Notes: a model not told the origin generated them from the sequence alone. DNA of 60,145 bases from an uncultured Zoogloea sp. (GCA_937967645.1 CALBTT010000052.1:1-60145); one strand, 5' to 3'; counted from the first letter of the stretch, positions 49,995 to 60,094 are shown. Numbers and translations are program-made.

Positions 49995-50023
49995 TGCATT
50001 AAACAGTCATGCAATTTAATGCA
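49995..50023. promoter_or_regulatory. LysR-box candidate between divergent lysR and MFS genes
   Basis: TGCATTAAA (49995-50003) and TTTAATGCA (50015-50023) are perfect inverted repeats spaced 11 bp, and contain the T-N11-A layout of LysR sites. Confidence 0.55.
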
Positions 50024-50104
50024 TATTTATCGGCTCGAACTCAATAATTATCATCTCCTCCCCGAACACGGGCCCTGTGTTGCAGCCTGAGGAGCGCCAT
50101 CGCC

Positions 50105-51307
50105 GTGAGCCGTCTTGAACCTGCCTTGCTGGTCATCCTGTCCGGCGTCGTCGCCGCGCTGCATATCGGCAAGATGCCGGTGGCCATCCCGGTCCTGCGT
50201 GAGGCCCTGGGCGTCACCCTGGTCGAGGCCGGCTTCCTGCTGGCCACCGTGCAGTTCGCCGGCATGAGTGTTGGTGTGCTGATCGGTACGGCGACCGACG
50301 GCATCGGGCTGCGGCGCAGCGTGATCCTGGGGCAGTCGATCCTGGCCACCGCCGGCCTGGCGGGGGTGTGGGTCCAGCGGCCGGAGGCCCTGCTGGCCTT
50401 CCGTGCCTTCGAGGGGCTGGGTTTTCTGCTGACCGTGCTGTCCGCACCGGGGCTGATCCGGCAACTGGTGCCCCGCACCCAACTCACCCCGTATCTGGGC
50501 CTGTGGGGAGCTTACATGGCGACCGGTGCCTCGGTGGCCTTGCTGGGGGCGCCGTCGATCATGTCGCTGATCGGCTGGCAAGGATTGTGGCTGCTCCTGG
50601 GGGGGCTCTCCGCCGCCATGGCGGTCTGGGTGGGCACGTCCATTCCCTCGGATGCGAGGAGGCAGGAGGCCATGCCGACACCGGGGGGGCAGGCTGAGGA
50701 GCCGTGGTGGCTGCGCCTGAGGCTGACGCTGAGCAGCAAGGAGCCCTGGCGCGTGGCGATTGCCTTTGCCCTCTACACGAGCCAGTGGCTCGCGGTGATC
50801 GGATTTCTGCCTCTGGTCTGCGAGCAGGGCGGCTTCAGCAAGCCGGCAGCCGGTGCATTGACCGCCTTTGCCTGCTTCGTGAACGTCTGCGGCAGCGTGG
50901 CCGCGGGGCGCCTGCTGCATCGGGGAGTGCCTGCCCGGCATCTGCTGTATGTGGGCTACGTCAGCCTGATGGTAACGGCCTTTCTGGCCTTCCACCCGCT
51001 GACGGCGGAGCTCCCCGTCCTGCGCTACCTGGCTGTCGTGCTGTACTCGGCCATTGGCGGCTTGATACCGGGCTCCCTGTTCGCCGAGGTGGTGCATGCG
51101 GCGCCTAGCGAACGCACCGTGTCGACGACGGTGGGCTGGATGCAGCAGTGCTCGTCCACCGGGCAGTTCTTTGGCCCGCCTGCGGTGGCGATGCTCGCAG
51201 CCGATGTCGGCGGCTGGCACCTGACCTGGGTGGCGACCGGTGCCTGCTCCATCCTGGGGTTGATCCTGGCGTCCGGGCTGGCGTCCAGGTCGGCGGGCGC
51301 ACGTTGA
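50105..51307 (+). CDS. Major facilitator superfamily transporter
   Basis: A 400-aa protein with 12 predicted helices of the CynX/NimT-like MFS type (GTATDGIGLRRSVILG between helices 2 and 3). The start is GTG at 50105, with GAGGAG some 10 bp upstream. The substrate is unknown. It is divergent from the LysR gene that likely regulates it. Confidence 0.85.
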   Translation: MSRLEPALLVILSGVVAALHIGKMPVAIPVLREALGVTLVEAGFLLATVQFAGMSVGVLIGTATDGIGLRRSVILGQSILATAGLAGVWVQRPEALLAFRAFEGLGFLLTVLSAPGLIRQLVPRTQLTPYLGLWGAYMATGASVALLGAPSIMSLIGWQGLWLLLGGLSAAMAVWVGTSIPSDARRQEAMPTPGGQAEEPWWLRLRLTLSSKEPWRVAIAFALYTSQWLAVIGFLPLVCEQGGFSKPAAGALTAFACFVNVCGSVAAGRLLHRGVPARHLLYVGYVSLMVTAFLAFHPLTAELPVLRYLAVVLYSAIGGLIPGSLFAEVVHAAPSERTVSTTVGWMQQCSSTGQFFGPPAVAMLAADVGGWHLTWVATGACSILGLILASGLASRSAGAR

Positions 51308-51395
51308 GGCGCGCGGGGGAGCGGCAGGTTTCGTCCCTGTCGCCCTTGCGCAGTGGGGGGGGCGACCCTGTCCGCCCGGTCCGCTGGCCAGCAAG

Positions 51396-54134
51396 CTATC
51401 GGCTTTTCTTGAGCCAGGTGAGCAGGGTCGAATAGATGATCGAGGGCTCCACCGGCTTGCTGATGAAGTCGTTCATCCCCGCATCGATGCAGGATCTCCG
51501 GTCCTGGCTGAATGCATTGGCGGTCATCGCCAGGATCGGAACGTCCTTGTACCTCGGGTTGGCGCGGATCGCACGGGTTGCCGCGACGCCATCCATGACC
51601 GGCATCTGCATGTCCATCAGGATCGCGGCATAGTCGTTCCGGTCGGTCAGGGTGACGGCTTCCAGCCCCGTCCCGGCGATATCCACCGCCAGGCCGACTT
51701 CTTCCAGCAAGGCCAGCGCCACTTCCTGATTCACTGGTTCATCCTCGGTGAGCAGCACCCGGCAGCCGCCGAACTCGCGGCGCAAGCTCGCTTCGGCGTC
51801 GCCGTCCTGAAGCCGTGGCTCCGTCTCTTCGGTGCAGGACATCTTCCGCAGCCAGGCGGTCAGCCAGAAGCTGCTGCCTTGTCCGGGGGCGCTGGTGACG
51901 CCGACTGTCCCGCCCATCATCTCGGCGATTCGGCGGGTGATGGCGAGGCCGAGTCCCGTGCCGCCGTATTTTCGGGTGGTTGAGCTGTCCGCCTGCTCAA
52001 AGGCGTTGAAGACCCGGGCGCATTGTTCTTCCGTCATGCCAATCCCGGTGTCCCTCACCTCGAAGCGCAGCAGGCAGGCTTGGTCGTTCTCTTCCAGCAC
52101 GCGTCCGATGAGTTCGATCTGGCCCTCCTCGGTGAATTTGACGGCATTGCTGAGGTAATTCACCAGGATCTGGGTGAGCCGGGTCGGGTCACCGTGGAGG
52201 TCCTGAGGCAGCGCGGTGTCGTCCACGGACAGGTGCAAGCCCTTCATTTCTGCACGGCTTTCCACGACTTCGACCGCTGCCCGGAGCACATGGGCCAGGG
52301 TGAAGGGCTTTGCCTCCAGCTCCATCTTTCCCGCCTCGATCTTCGAGAGGTCGAGAATGTCGTTGATGATGGTGAGCAGGTGGCGGCCGGATGCTTCCAT
52401 CTTGCTGAGGTAGGCAGCCTGTGCGTCCGTTACGCCGGTGCGCCTGAGCAGGCTGCCCATGCCGAGGATTCCGTTCAGCGGCGTCCGGATCTCGTGGCTC
52501 ATGTTGGCCAGGAAGTCGCTCTTGGCCTGGTTGGCGGCTTCCGCCGCGTCCTTGGCCTCGCGCAGTTTCAGCTCGAGCGCCTTGCGCACCGTCAGGTCGA
52601 TATGCGTGCCGACGGCGCGCAACGGCTTCCCCTGTTGATCGTGGGACACCACCTTGCCCCGGCTGAGCACCCATTTGTAATGGCCGTCCTTGCAGCGCAT
52701 CCGGAATTCGAGCTCGTAGCTCCCGGCGGTTTCCAGCAAGTGTCGTGTCTGCGAAAGGACGGTTTCTCTCTCATCCGGGTGCAGCAGGGCAATCCAGTGG
52801 TCCTGGGTGTTGGTGGACTGTTCGTCCGGTTCGTAATCCAGCATCCGGCCATAGGCCTGATTCACGTAGGCGACACCCCGCTGGAGATCCCAGTCCCACA
52901 AACCGTCATTGGTTGCGTCCAGGGCATACTCAAGACGTTCCCGGTCGTGCGCCTGCTGGGCCAGGGCCTGCGACAGCGCGTGGGTACGCTCTTCGATCAG
53001 CCCCTCGAGCCGGGCGTTGTAGTGGGCAAGTTCCAGCTCCGCCTTTTTGTGCTCGGTTATGTCGACGGCGACGCCATCCCAGACTATCGCACCGTCCGCG
53101 CGTTGATGCGGCCTCGACTGCGCGTGCAACCAGAGGGGGCGTCCGTCTGCGCGCGTGAAGAGCAAAGTTCCCGAGTAAACGCTGAGATCCCGGGCGCTGA
53201 TCGCTTCCCCCTCCAGATAGTGCTTCCGTGATTCCGGCGTGAGCATCGAGAACAGGCGCTGCGGGTCGTCGATCACCTCTGCAGGCGTCAGCCCGTGTGT
53301 CTTCTCGATGCCGGCGCTGATGTAGTCGAAGCGGGGTTGGCCATCGACCAGCTCGTAACGATAGACAAAGCCGTCCGGTACGTTGTCGCCGATCGAGCGA
53401 AGCCGCTCATCGCTCTCACGCAGGCTGGTCTCGCTGCTGCGGTATTCCCACTCGATCCGTTGCGAGTTGATGCTGATCAGGGTCAGGGTCACCAATTGGA
53501 CGGTGAGGATCTGCACCATTGCGTAGAAGGTACCAAACCCCTGCAGCGCCTCAACGGCGGTCTGGCTCGTGGGGCTGGCGAGCTGCAGGGCGATCCGTGC
53601 CAGGGAGAGCAGGCCGTAGACTGTCAGCCAGAGTGCGAGCAGGGCGTCATTGGAGCCAAAATCGGCTTGCCGTCGGCGCAAGGTCACGGCAACGGTTGCA
53701 AAGCTCAGGGCGCTCGCATACAGGCAGTAGATGACGATTCGCGCGTCGAGGTCGTCGGGGTCCAGGCTGTAGTAGCCGAAGGCGGCAAGAAAGGAGAGGG
53801 CGGCCAGTGCCTCGAGCCGGTAACTGATCCGGTAGCCCCGAAACACCAGCATGCCATGCAGGATCGCGCCCAAACCGCCCACCAGAAGCGCGTTACGGGC
53901 CACGCGAACCAGCCAGCTCCCGGGTAGGGCTCCCGGAATCAGCATCGCGGCACCCAGCGCCAGACTGAGGATGCCCGCAACCCAGAAGCCGAATCCAGGG
54001 TAGGTCCTGCGCGTCAGCAAAACGACGAACATCACCACGGCCGCCGCCATCGAGAGCAGTGCGTTGGTGCTCAGCAGTATCGACGAATCCATGTGGAGGC
54101 AACTCGCAGGCGTCAATCTGGGGGCGGACGTCAT
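51396..54134 (-). CDS. Membrane hybrid sensor histidine kinase with PAS domains
   Basis: A 912-aa kinase. The N-terminal module has about seven membrane helices (25-225). Two PAS domains follow (about 245-365, 400-525), then HisKA with MSHEIRTPLNG, HATPase with DTGIGMT and GGTGLGLA, and a receiver with LTEDEPVNQ and MDMQMPVMDG. There is no HPt. The start may be 54134 or 54092; neither has a good ribosome site. It is divergent from the receiver protein at 54408. Confidence 0.9.
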   Translation of the reverse strand: MTSAPRLTPASCLHMDSSILLSTNALLSMAAAVVMFVVLLTRRTYPGFGFWVAGILSLALGAAMLIPGALPGSWLVRVARNALLVGGLGAILHGMLVFRGYRISYRLEALAALSFLAAFGYYSLDPDDLDARIVIYCLYASALSFATVAVTLRRRQADFGSNDALLALWLTVYGLLSLARIALQLASPTSQTAVEALQGFGTFYAMVQILTVQLVTLTLISINSQRIEWEYRSSETSLRESDERLRSIGDNVPDGFVYRYELVDGQPRFDYISAGIEKTHGLTPAEVIDDPQRLFSMLTPESRKHYLEGEAISARDLSVYSGTLLFTRADGRPLWLHAQSRPHQRADGAIVWDGVAVDITEHKKAELELAHYNARLEGLIEERTHALSQALAQQAHDRERLEYALDATNDGLWDWDLQRGVAYVNQAYGRMLDYEPDEQSTNTQDHWIALLHPDERETVLSQTRHLLETAGSYELEFRMRCKDGHYKWVLSRGKVVSHDQQGKPLRAVGTHIDLTVRKALELKLREAKDAAEAANQAKSDFLANMSHEIRTPLNGILGMGSLLRRTGVTDAQAAYLSKMEASGRHLLTIINDILDLSKIEAGKMELEAKPFTLAHVLRAAVEVVESRAEMKGLHLSVDDTALPQDLHGDPTRLTQILVNYLSNAVKFTEEGQIELIGRVLEENDQACLLRFEVRDTGIGMTEEQCARVFNAFEQADSSTTRKYGGTGLGLAITRRIAEMMGGTVGVTSAPGQGSSFWLTAWLRKMSCTEETEPRLQDGDAEASLRREFGGCRVLLTEDEPVNQEVALALLEEVGLAVDIAGTGLEAVTLTDRNDYAAILMDMQMPVMDGVAATRAIRANPRYKDVPILAMTANAFSQDRRSCIDAGMNDFISKPVEPSIIYSTLLTWLKKSR

Positions 54135-54407
54135 CCCGACGGAGTCACCCTACTGAGCCGGCAGGGAAATGTCTACGGTGGAGATGCCCGCACAGGGTGG
54201 GGGAGGGCACTGCGATCCCGGTGCGGCCGGCTTCGCAGGCGGTCACATGTAAAAGCTCATGCCGCTGACGCCCTGAAGGCCTCTGGGTCTGAGAGCCCTG
54301 GCGGCGCGGGATGCACAAATTTTCTCCGGCCATGTGGACTATTAATTTAACAAAATCACATTAAAGTGTAAAAATTACAAAAATCATCAAAAACAAAGGA
54401 GTCCCGC

Positions 54408-55607
54408 ATGTATCGCAGCGCAGCCCGCCCCGAGCTTGGATCCGACGGTTTGGACGGCAGAACTTCGGCTTGCGTCTTGATAGTTGCCGGTGACTCAAAA
54501 TCACGCACAGCCCTCCGTTCGCAGCTATGCGAGAACTTTGATGTACTGACGGCAAGTAGCGCGGAGCAGGCCATCGAGCTCAGCAGGGCACGCTGCCCGG
54601 ATCTGATTGTCCTTGACGCCACCGGGGACGAATGTGGCTGCTTTGCAGCGTGCAGAGCGCTCAGGGCATTCCTGCCTGTCCCGATCCTGTATATCGCCGA
54701 CGCCGGCAATCTCGAGAATCGCCTCGACGCGTTCGATGCGGGCGCAAACGACTTGATCCTGAAGCCGATCACCCCGTCAGTCCTCATCCGAAAGATCGTG
54801 CTCGCCGTCCGGCAGTATCGGGCCCACGCCACGCTTGAGCAGGAGAAGACAGTGCTGGAGCGTATGGCCATGGGCTTCCTCGCGAGCGCAAGCCAGACGG
54901 GCGTCCTGCTTGAGTTCATGCGGCGCAGCGTTGCACTGGCTGACTATGAGGCGCTGGCGGAGAACCTCGTCACGACGGTTCAGGATCTTGGGCTGCAGTC
55001 CTGTGTGCTGATCCGGCATCCGAACGATGACACCACCATCGTGTCCGCCAATGGCGAGCCCTCTCCACTCGAAATCTCGATGCTCGACAACGGGCGAGAG
55101 ATGGGGCGCATCTTCCAGTTCAAGCGTTATCTGGTGGTGAACTACGACCGCGTGTCGGTGATCGTGCAGAACATGCCCGACGAGAAGGTCGACCAGGAGC
55201 GAGCCGGCATCCTGCGCGACAGCCTGGCCATCCTGGCCGAATCGACTGAAGTCATGGCCGTAAACGTCGATCTGCGGCTCGAAGGTCAAAAGCGTGCGGA
55301 ACAGCTGCAGGTGGCGTTGAGTGAGGCTGAGCTCGCCCTCAACGCCCTGGGTGACCAGACTCGTGTGACGCTGTGTGATACCCGCCTATTGCTGCAGGAA
55401 ATGATCGACGGGATCGAGAAGACCTATTCCTGGCTGGATATCAGCCAAGCGCAGGAGACGGAGATCAGCGAGACGATGGACGATTCTGTTCAGCGGATCC
55501 TCTCCCGGCTTATGTCTGGGGGAAGCTTCGACACGCAGTTCTCGCAGGTTCTTCAAGCCCTCAACGCAGGACGTGGCACCGGCCAGGAAAGCGTCGAGCT
55601 GTTCTAG
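54408..55607 (+). CDS. Receiver-domain protein with GAF-like middle, degenerate acid pocket
   Basis: A 399-aa soluble protein. Residues 20-135 form a receiver with phospho-site D70 (LIVLDATG) and K119 (LKPIT), but the usual acidic pair reads AGD (only D29). Residues about 170-280 look GAF-like, and the rest is helical (AEQLQVALSEAELALNALG). No output domain is recognisable. It is divergent from the hybrid kinase across a 273-bp AT-rich spacer (54135-54407), and AAAGGAG precedes its ATG. I infer a partner role for that kinase. Confidence 0.75.
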   Translation: MYRSAARPELGSDGLDGRTSACVLIVAGDSKSRTALRSQLCENFDVLTASSAEQAIELSRARCPDLIVLDATGDECGCFAACRALRAFLPVPILYIADAGNLENRLDAFDAGANDLILKPITPSVLIRKIVLAVRQYRAHATLEQEKTVLERMAMGFLASASQTGVLLEFMRRSVALADYEALAENLVTTVQDLGLQSCVLIRHPNDDTTIVSANGEPSPLEISMLDNGREMGRIFQFKRYLVVNYDRVSVIVQNMPDEKVDQERAGILRDSLAILAESTEVMAVNVDLRLEGQKRAEQLQVALSEAELALNALGDQTRVTLCDTRLLLQEMIDGIEKTYSWLDISQAQETEISETMDDSVQRILSRLMSGGSFDTQFSQVLQALNAGRGTGQESVELF

Positions 55608-55676
55608 ATCCCGCAGTCGAATCAGAAGGGGCTTGCTTCAACTTCACGGCCCCTCTCGGCGCGGGGCACAGACAAC

Positions 55677-55708
55677 AAAAAAGCCAACCCTCGCGGATTG
55701 GCTTTTTT
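55677..55708. terminator. Bidirectional intrinsic terminator
   Basis: AAAAAAGCCAA (55677-55687) pairs with TTGGCTTTTTT (55698-55708). It can end both the receiver gene (plus) and the tRNA unit (minus). Confidence 0.85.
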
Positions 55709-55720
55709 GCTTGCTTGTCT

Positions 55721-55796
55721 TGGCTCCTCGACCTGGGCTCGAACCAGGGACCTACGGATTAACAGTCCGGCGCTCTACCGACTGAGCTATCGAGGA
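55721..55796 (-). tRNA. tRNA-Asn (GTT), copy 2
   Basis: A 76-nt cloverleaf with encoded CCA. The anticodon loop CTGTTAA gives GTT, and the T-loop is GGTTCGAGCCC. It is identical in sequence to the copy at 55850. Confidence 0.95.
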
Positions 55797-55849
55797 TCTG
55801 ACGGGTTGGTCACCTGCATCCTGGGGATGCAAATCACCGCAAATTGTTC

Positions 55850-55925
55850 TGGCTCCTCGACCTGGGCTCGAACCAGGGACCTACGGATTAACAGTCCGGC
55901 GCTCTACCGACTGAGCTATCGAGGA
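55850..55925 (-). tRNA. tRNA-Asn (GTT), copy 1
   Basis: A 76-nt tRNA with encoded CCA, 53 bp upstream of its identical copy. The two probably form one transcript ended by the 55677 terminator. Confidence 0.95.
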
Positions 55926-56014
55926 ACAGAGGCGCGCATTTTAGGATTGATTCAGAGGTTCGTCAACCCTTTTGTGCGCCTATTTGCTCCCGGCCGGGCC
56001 GGGAGCGGCACAAC

Positions 56015-57223
56015 TCAGGCCTTGATCACGGCGGCGATGGCGTCGGCGACGTAGTCGAGGTTCTTGCTGTTGAGCGCGGCGAGGCAGATCCGGCCGGTGC
56101 CGACAGCGTAGATGCCGAACTCTTCCTTCATGCGCTCCACCTGGGCGGCGCTGAGGCCGGTGTAGGAGAACATGCCGCGTTGCTTGATCACGAAGGAGAA
56201 GTCCTGGTCCACCTTGCGGGCGGCCAGCTGCTCGACCAGGCCGGTGCGCATGGCGCGGATGCGGTCACGCATGCCGGCCAGTTCGGTTTCCCATTCCTGG
56301 CGCAGGGCCGGGGTGGACAGCACGGTGGCCACGATGGCGCCGCCATGGATCGGCGGGTTGGAGTAGTTGGTGCGGATCACGCGCTTGAGCTGGGACATCA
56401 CGCGGGCGGACTCATCCTTGCTCTGGGTCACGATGGACAGGGCACCGACGCGCTCACCGTACAGGGAGAAGCTCTTGGAGAAGGAGCTGGACACGAAGAA
56501 GGACAGGCCGGAGGCGGAGAACAGGTTCACCGCCACGGCGTCCGGCTCGATGCCGTCGGCGAAGCCCTGGTAAGCCATGTCGAGGAAGGGGATCAGGCCA
56601 CGGTTGGCACAGGCCTTGACCACTTCGGCCCACTGGGCTTCGGTGAGGTCGGCGCCGGTGGGGTTGTGGCAACAGGCGTGCAGCACGATCACCGAGCCGG
56701 CAGGCAGGGTGTTCAGCTTGGCGATCATCGCCTCGGCGTTGGCGCCACGGGTTTCCGGGTTGTAGTACGGGTAGGTGTCCACCGGGAAGCCGGCCGCCTC
56801 GAACAGGGCGCGGTGGTTTTCCCAGGAGGGGTCGGAGATGTACACGGTGGCGCCCGGCACCACGCGCTTGATCAGGTCGCCGCCGATACGCAGGGCGCCG
56901 GTGCCACCGAGGGCCTGGGCGGTGACCACGCGGCCGTCACGGATGATGGCGCTGTCGGCGCCGAACAGCAGGTTCTGGACCGCGTTGGCGTAGGCGACGG
57001 GGCCTTCGATGGGCTGGTAGCCACGGGGCGGGGCGGCTTCAAGGCGGGCCTTTTCGGCGGTCTTGACGGCGCCGAGCAGGGGGATCTTGCCGTTGTCGTC
57101 AAAGTACACGCCAACGCCGAGGTTGACCTTGGTGCTGCGGGTATCCGCATTGAAGGCTTCGTTCAGGCCAAGAATCGGATCGCGGGGGGCCATTTCAACC
57201 GCAGCAAAGATCGACGAGCTCAT
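56015..57223 (-). CDS. Aspartate/aromatic aminotransferase
   Basis: PLP enzyme transferring amino groups between aspartate or aromatic amino acids and 2-oxoglutarate. The 402-aa class I protein starts MSSSIFAAVEMAPRDPILGL, the start of the AspC/TyrB branch. Motifs are HACCHNPTGADLT, FLDMAYQGF, and the PLP lysine in SSSFSKSFSLYGERVG. AspC and TyrB cannot be separated by eye. It is divergent from uvrB across 118 bp. Confidence 0.93.
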   Translation of the reverse strand: MSSSIFAAVEMAPRDPILGLNEAFNADTRSTKVNLGVGVYFDDNGKIPLLGAVKTAEKARLEAAPPRGYQPIEGPVAYANAVQNLLFGADSAIIRDGRVVTAQALGGTGALRIGGDLIKRVVPGATVYISDPSWENHRALFEAAGFPVDTYPYYNPETRGANAEAMIAKLNTLPAGSVIVLHACCHNPTGADLTEAQWAEVVKACANRGLIPFLDMAYQGFADGIEPDAVAVNLFSASGLSFFVSSSFSKSFSLYGERVGALSIVTQSKDESARVMSQLKRVIRTNYSNPPIHGGAIVATVLSTPALRQEWETELAGMRDRIRAMRTGLVEQLAARKVDQDFSFVIKQRGMFSYTGLSAAQVERMKEEFGIYAVGTGRICLAALNSKNLDYVADAIAAVIKA

Positions 57224-57341
57224 GGATTCTCCAAATGGTGCGAAGGGTGCGGGGCACAGTGTGCGGGCCGCTGGGCGATAATGGGACGTTGTCCGGTAAG
57301 CTGCCGGGCGCTGTCCACTGACTTGAATCTGAAATTTTATC

Positions 57342-59420
57342 ATGGCCGATCAATCCGATAGCGGACGAGTGGTGGTTTTCGAGGGGAGTCCGTTCCGGCT
57401 CCATCAACCCTTCCCTCCCGGGGGGGATCAGCCAGAAGCGATCCGGCAGCTGGTGGAGGGGATCGGCGACGGGCTGATGTTCCAGACCCTGCTGGGGGTG
57501 ACGGGGTCGGGCAAGACCTACACCATGGCCAACGTCATTGCCCGTTGCGGCCGGCCCGCCCTGGTGCTGGCCCACAACAAGACCCTGGCGGCCCAGCTGT
57601 ACTCCGAGTTCCGCGAGTTCTTCCCCGAGAACGCGGTGGAGTACTTCGTCAGCTACTACGACTACTACCAGCCGGAGGCCTACGTGCCGTCCCGCGACCT
57701 GTTCATCGAGAAGGACTCGGCGATCAACGAGCACATCGAGCAGATGCGCCTGTCGGCCACCAAGAGCCTGATGGAGCGGCGTGACGTGGTGATCGTTGCC
57801 TCGGTGTCGTGCATCTACGGTATCGGTGACCCGGGGGACTACCACAGCATGGTGCTGCACCTGCGCGAGGGCGAGCGGGTGGTGCATCGGGAGCTGGTGC
57901 AGCGCCTCGTGGCGATGCAGTACAGCCGGGCCGACGTGGATTTCAAGCGCGGCACCTTCCGTGTGCGGGGCGACGTGATCGACATCTACCCGGCGGAAAG
58001 CGCCGAGCACGCGCTGCGGGTCGAGATGTTCGATGACGAGATCGAGCACCTGACCCTGTTCGATCCCCTTACGGGGCACCTCAAGCAGAAGATCGCCCGC
58101 TTCACGGTCTATCCGTCCAGCCACTACGTCACGCCACGGGCCACCGTGCTGCGTGCGGTGGAGGCGATCAAGGAGGAGCTCCGGGAGCGCATCGAGGTCT
58201 TCCAGAAGGCGGGCAAGCTGGTGGAGGCCCAGCGCATCGAGCAGCGCACTCGCTTCGATCTGGAGATGCTCAACGAACTGGGCTTCTGCAAGGGCATCGA
58301 GAACTACTCGCGGCACATGTCGGGACGCAAGGCGGGCGATGCGCCACCGACCCTGATCGACTATCTGCCCAAGGACGGCCTGATGTTCATCGACGAGTCC
58401 CACGTGTCGATCGGTCAGGTGGGGGCGATGTACAAGGGCGACCGTTCGCGCAAGGAGAACCTGGTGGAGTACGGCTTCCGCCTGCCCTCGGCGCTGGACA
58501 ACCGACCGCTGAAGTTCGAGGAGTTCGAGCGCCTGCTGCCCCAGACCGTGTTCGTGTCGGCGACCCCGGCGGCCTACGAGAAGGAGCACCAGGGACAGGT
58601 GGTGGAGCAGGTGGTGCGACCGACCGGCCTGGTGGATCCGATCATCACCGTGCGCCCGGCGACCACCCAGGTGGATGATCTGCTGGGGGAGATCAAGCTG
58701 CGCCTGGCCGTGCAGGAGCGCGTCCTGGTCACGGTGCTGACCAAGCGGCTGGCCGAGGATCTGACCGAATACCTGGCCGAGAACGCGATCCGGGTGCGTT
58801 ACCTGCACTCGGACATCGACACCGTCGAGCGGGTGGAGATCATCCGCGACCTGCGCTTGGGGGAGTTCGACGTGCTGGTGGGGATCAACCTGCTGCGGGA
58901 GGGGCTGGATATCCCCGAGGTGTCGCTGGTGGCCATCCTGGATGCGGACAAGGAGGGCTTCCTGCGTTCGGAGCGCTCGCTGATCCAGACCATCGGGCGT
59001 GCAGCGCGCCACCTGAATGGCACGGCGATCCTCTACGCAGACCGGATCACCGACTCGATGAAGGCCGCGATCGGCGAGACCGAGAGGCGCCGGGCGCTGC
59101 AGATCGCCTTCAACGAAGCCAACGGGATTACGCCCCGCTCCGTGACAAAGCGCATAAAGGACATCATCGACGGTGTTTATGATGCAGGTTCAGAGGGTGC
59201 CAGCGTCAATGTCGCCGAGCCCCGCGCCGAGTATGGCGCGATGGATGAGAAGGCATTGGCCAGGACGATCCGTCAGCTCGAGAAGGACATGCTGGACCAC
59301 GCGCGCAACCTGGAGTTCGAGAAGGCTGCCGCCGCGCGGGACCGCCTGTTCCGCCTGCGCCAGCAGGCCTTCGGGGCTGAAGGGCATGATGCATCCGCTT
59401 CACCCGACGCCAAAGGCTGA
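57342..59420 (+). CDS. uvrB: UvrABC system protein B
   Basis: Damage-verifying helicase-like subunit of nucleotide excision repair. The 692-aa length is normal. It has Walker A GVTGSGKT (52-59), the beta-hairpin YYDYYQPEAYVPSRD, DESHVSIGQ, and LREGLDIPEV. A C-terminal UVR motif (about 640-675) binds UvrC. Confidence 0.97.
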   Translation: MADQSDSGRVVVFEGSPFRLHQPFPPGGDQPEAIRQLVEGIGDGLMFQTLLGVTGSGKTYTMANVIARCGRPALVLAHNKTLAAQLYSEFREFFPENAVEYFVSYYDYYQPEAYVPSRDLFIEKDSAINEHIEQMRLSATKSLMERRDVVIVASVSCIYGIGDPGDYHSMVLHLREGERVVHRELVQRLVAMQYSRADVDFKRGTFRVRGDVIDIYPAESAEHALRVEMFDDEIEHLTLFDPLTGHLKQKIARFTVYPSSHYVTPRATVLRAVEAIKEELRERIEVFQKAGKLVEAQRIEQRTRFDLEMLNELGFCKGIENYSRHMSGRKAGDAPPTLIDYLPKDGLMFIDESHVSIGQVGAMYKGDRSRKENLVEYGFRLPSALDNRPLKFEEFERLLPQTVFVSATPAAYEKEHQGQVVEQVVRPTGLVDPIITVRPATTQVDDLLGEIKLRLAVQERVLVTVLTKRLAEDLTEYLAENAIRVRYLHSDIDTVERVEIIRDLRLGEFDVLVGINLLREGLDIPEVSLVAILDADKEGFLRSERSLIQTIGRAARHLNGTAILYADRITDSMKAAIGETERRRALQIAFNEANGITPRSVTKRIKDIIDGVYDAGSEGASVNVAEPRAEYGAMDEKALARTIRQLEKDMLDHARNLEFEKAAAARDRLFRLRQQAFGAEGHDASASPDAKG

Positions 59421-59501
59421 GAGACTCTGCATAAATTGGTACTCGCACTTGTACGTTCCGCCCGCCGGCTGTTTAATTGGTCGGGAGGAGGGACACCTAC
59501 A

Positions 59502-59993
59502 ATGAAAATACTGTTTGTATGCACCGGCAATATCTGTCGGTCGCCGACGGCAGAGGGCGTGGCACGCCGGTGGCTGGCGATGTCGGGTCTCGAGGAGGCG
59601 GTGGGCGTGGATTCGGCCGGGATCCAGGGGTTTCACGTCGGGGAGGCGCCTGATCCGCGCAGCCAAGCGGCCGCCCTGCGGCGTGGTTATGATCTTTCCC
59701 GGCTGCGGGCGCGCAAGGTGCAGCCGAAGGACTTTGCCGAATTCGATCTGCTGTTGGCGATGGACCGGGAGCACTTCGAGTATCTCCGCGACCGGGCGCC
59801 CGAGGGGTGTCGCCACAAGGTCCGGATGTTCATGAGCTATGCCCGGGAGTCGCGCCGGGATGACGTGCCGGACCCGTATTACGGCGGTGCCAAGGGTTTC
59901 GATGCGGTATTGGATCTGTGTGAAGACGCCGTGCAGGGCTTGATCGAGGACATCCTGCCCGAGGTCAACCGCCGGCGCAGATCGGTCAGCTAG
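59502..59993 (+). CDS. Low-molecular-weight protein tyrosine phosphatase
   Basis: A 163-aa phosphatase. The P-loop is VCTGNICRSPTAEG (nucleophile Cys, CX5R) and the general acid is in DVPDPYYGG. GGGAGGAGGG lies before the ATG. It is 81 bp after uvrB, so cotranscription is possible. It is related to arsC at 48559 in fold but not in the extra Cys pair. Confidence 0.93.
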   Translation: MKILFVCTGNICRSPTAEGVARRWLAMSGLEEAVGVDSAGIQGFHVGEAPDPRSQAAALRRGYDLSRLRARKVQPKDFAEFDLLLAMDREHFEYLRDRAPEGCRHKVRMFMSYARESRRDDVPDPYYGGAKGFDAVLDLCEDAVQGLIEDILPEVNRRRRSVS

Positions 59994-60058
59994 CCGCCGC
60001 GTCCTGCGGGTGGGGGGCGAAGGGCGTCTTGTCCGTCGGCAGCTTTCCGCCAGAATGC

Positions 60059-60090
60059 AAAAAGGCCAACCCCGAGGGGTTGGCCTTTTT
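60059..60090 (+). terminator. Strong intrinsic terminator
   Basis: AAAAAGGCCAACCCC and GGGGTTGGCCTTTTT form a long perfect stem around GAG, ending in TTTTT. It is 66 bp past the phosphatase stop. Confidence 0.92.
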
Positions 60091-60094
60091 ACGT

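Noticed and set aside
55721..55925. The tandem tRNA genes as an attachment site of a genomic island
   Set aside because: No integrase gene or partial tRNA repeat is found next to them; simple tandem duplication explains the pair.
55698..56054. A small plus-strand frame with an internal peptide duplication
   Set aside because: The duplication comes from the two identical tRNA-Asn genes read on the opposite strand.
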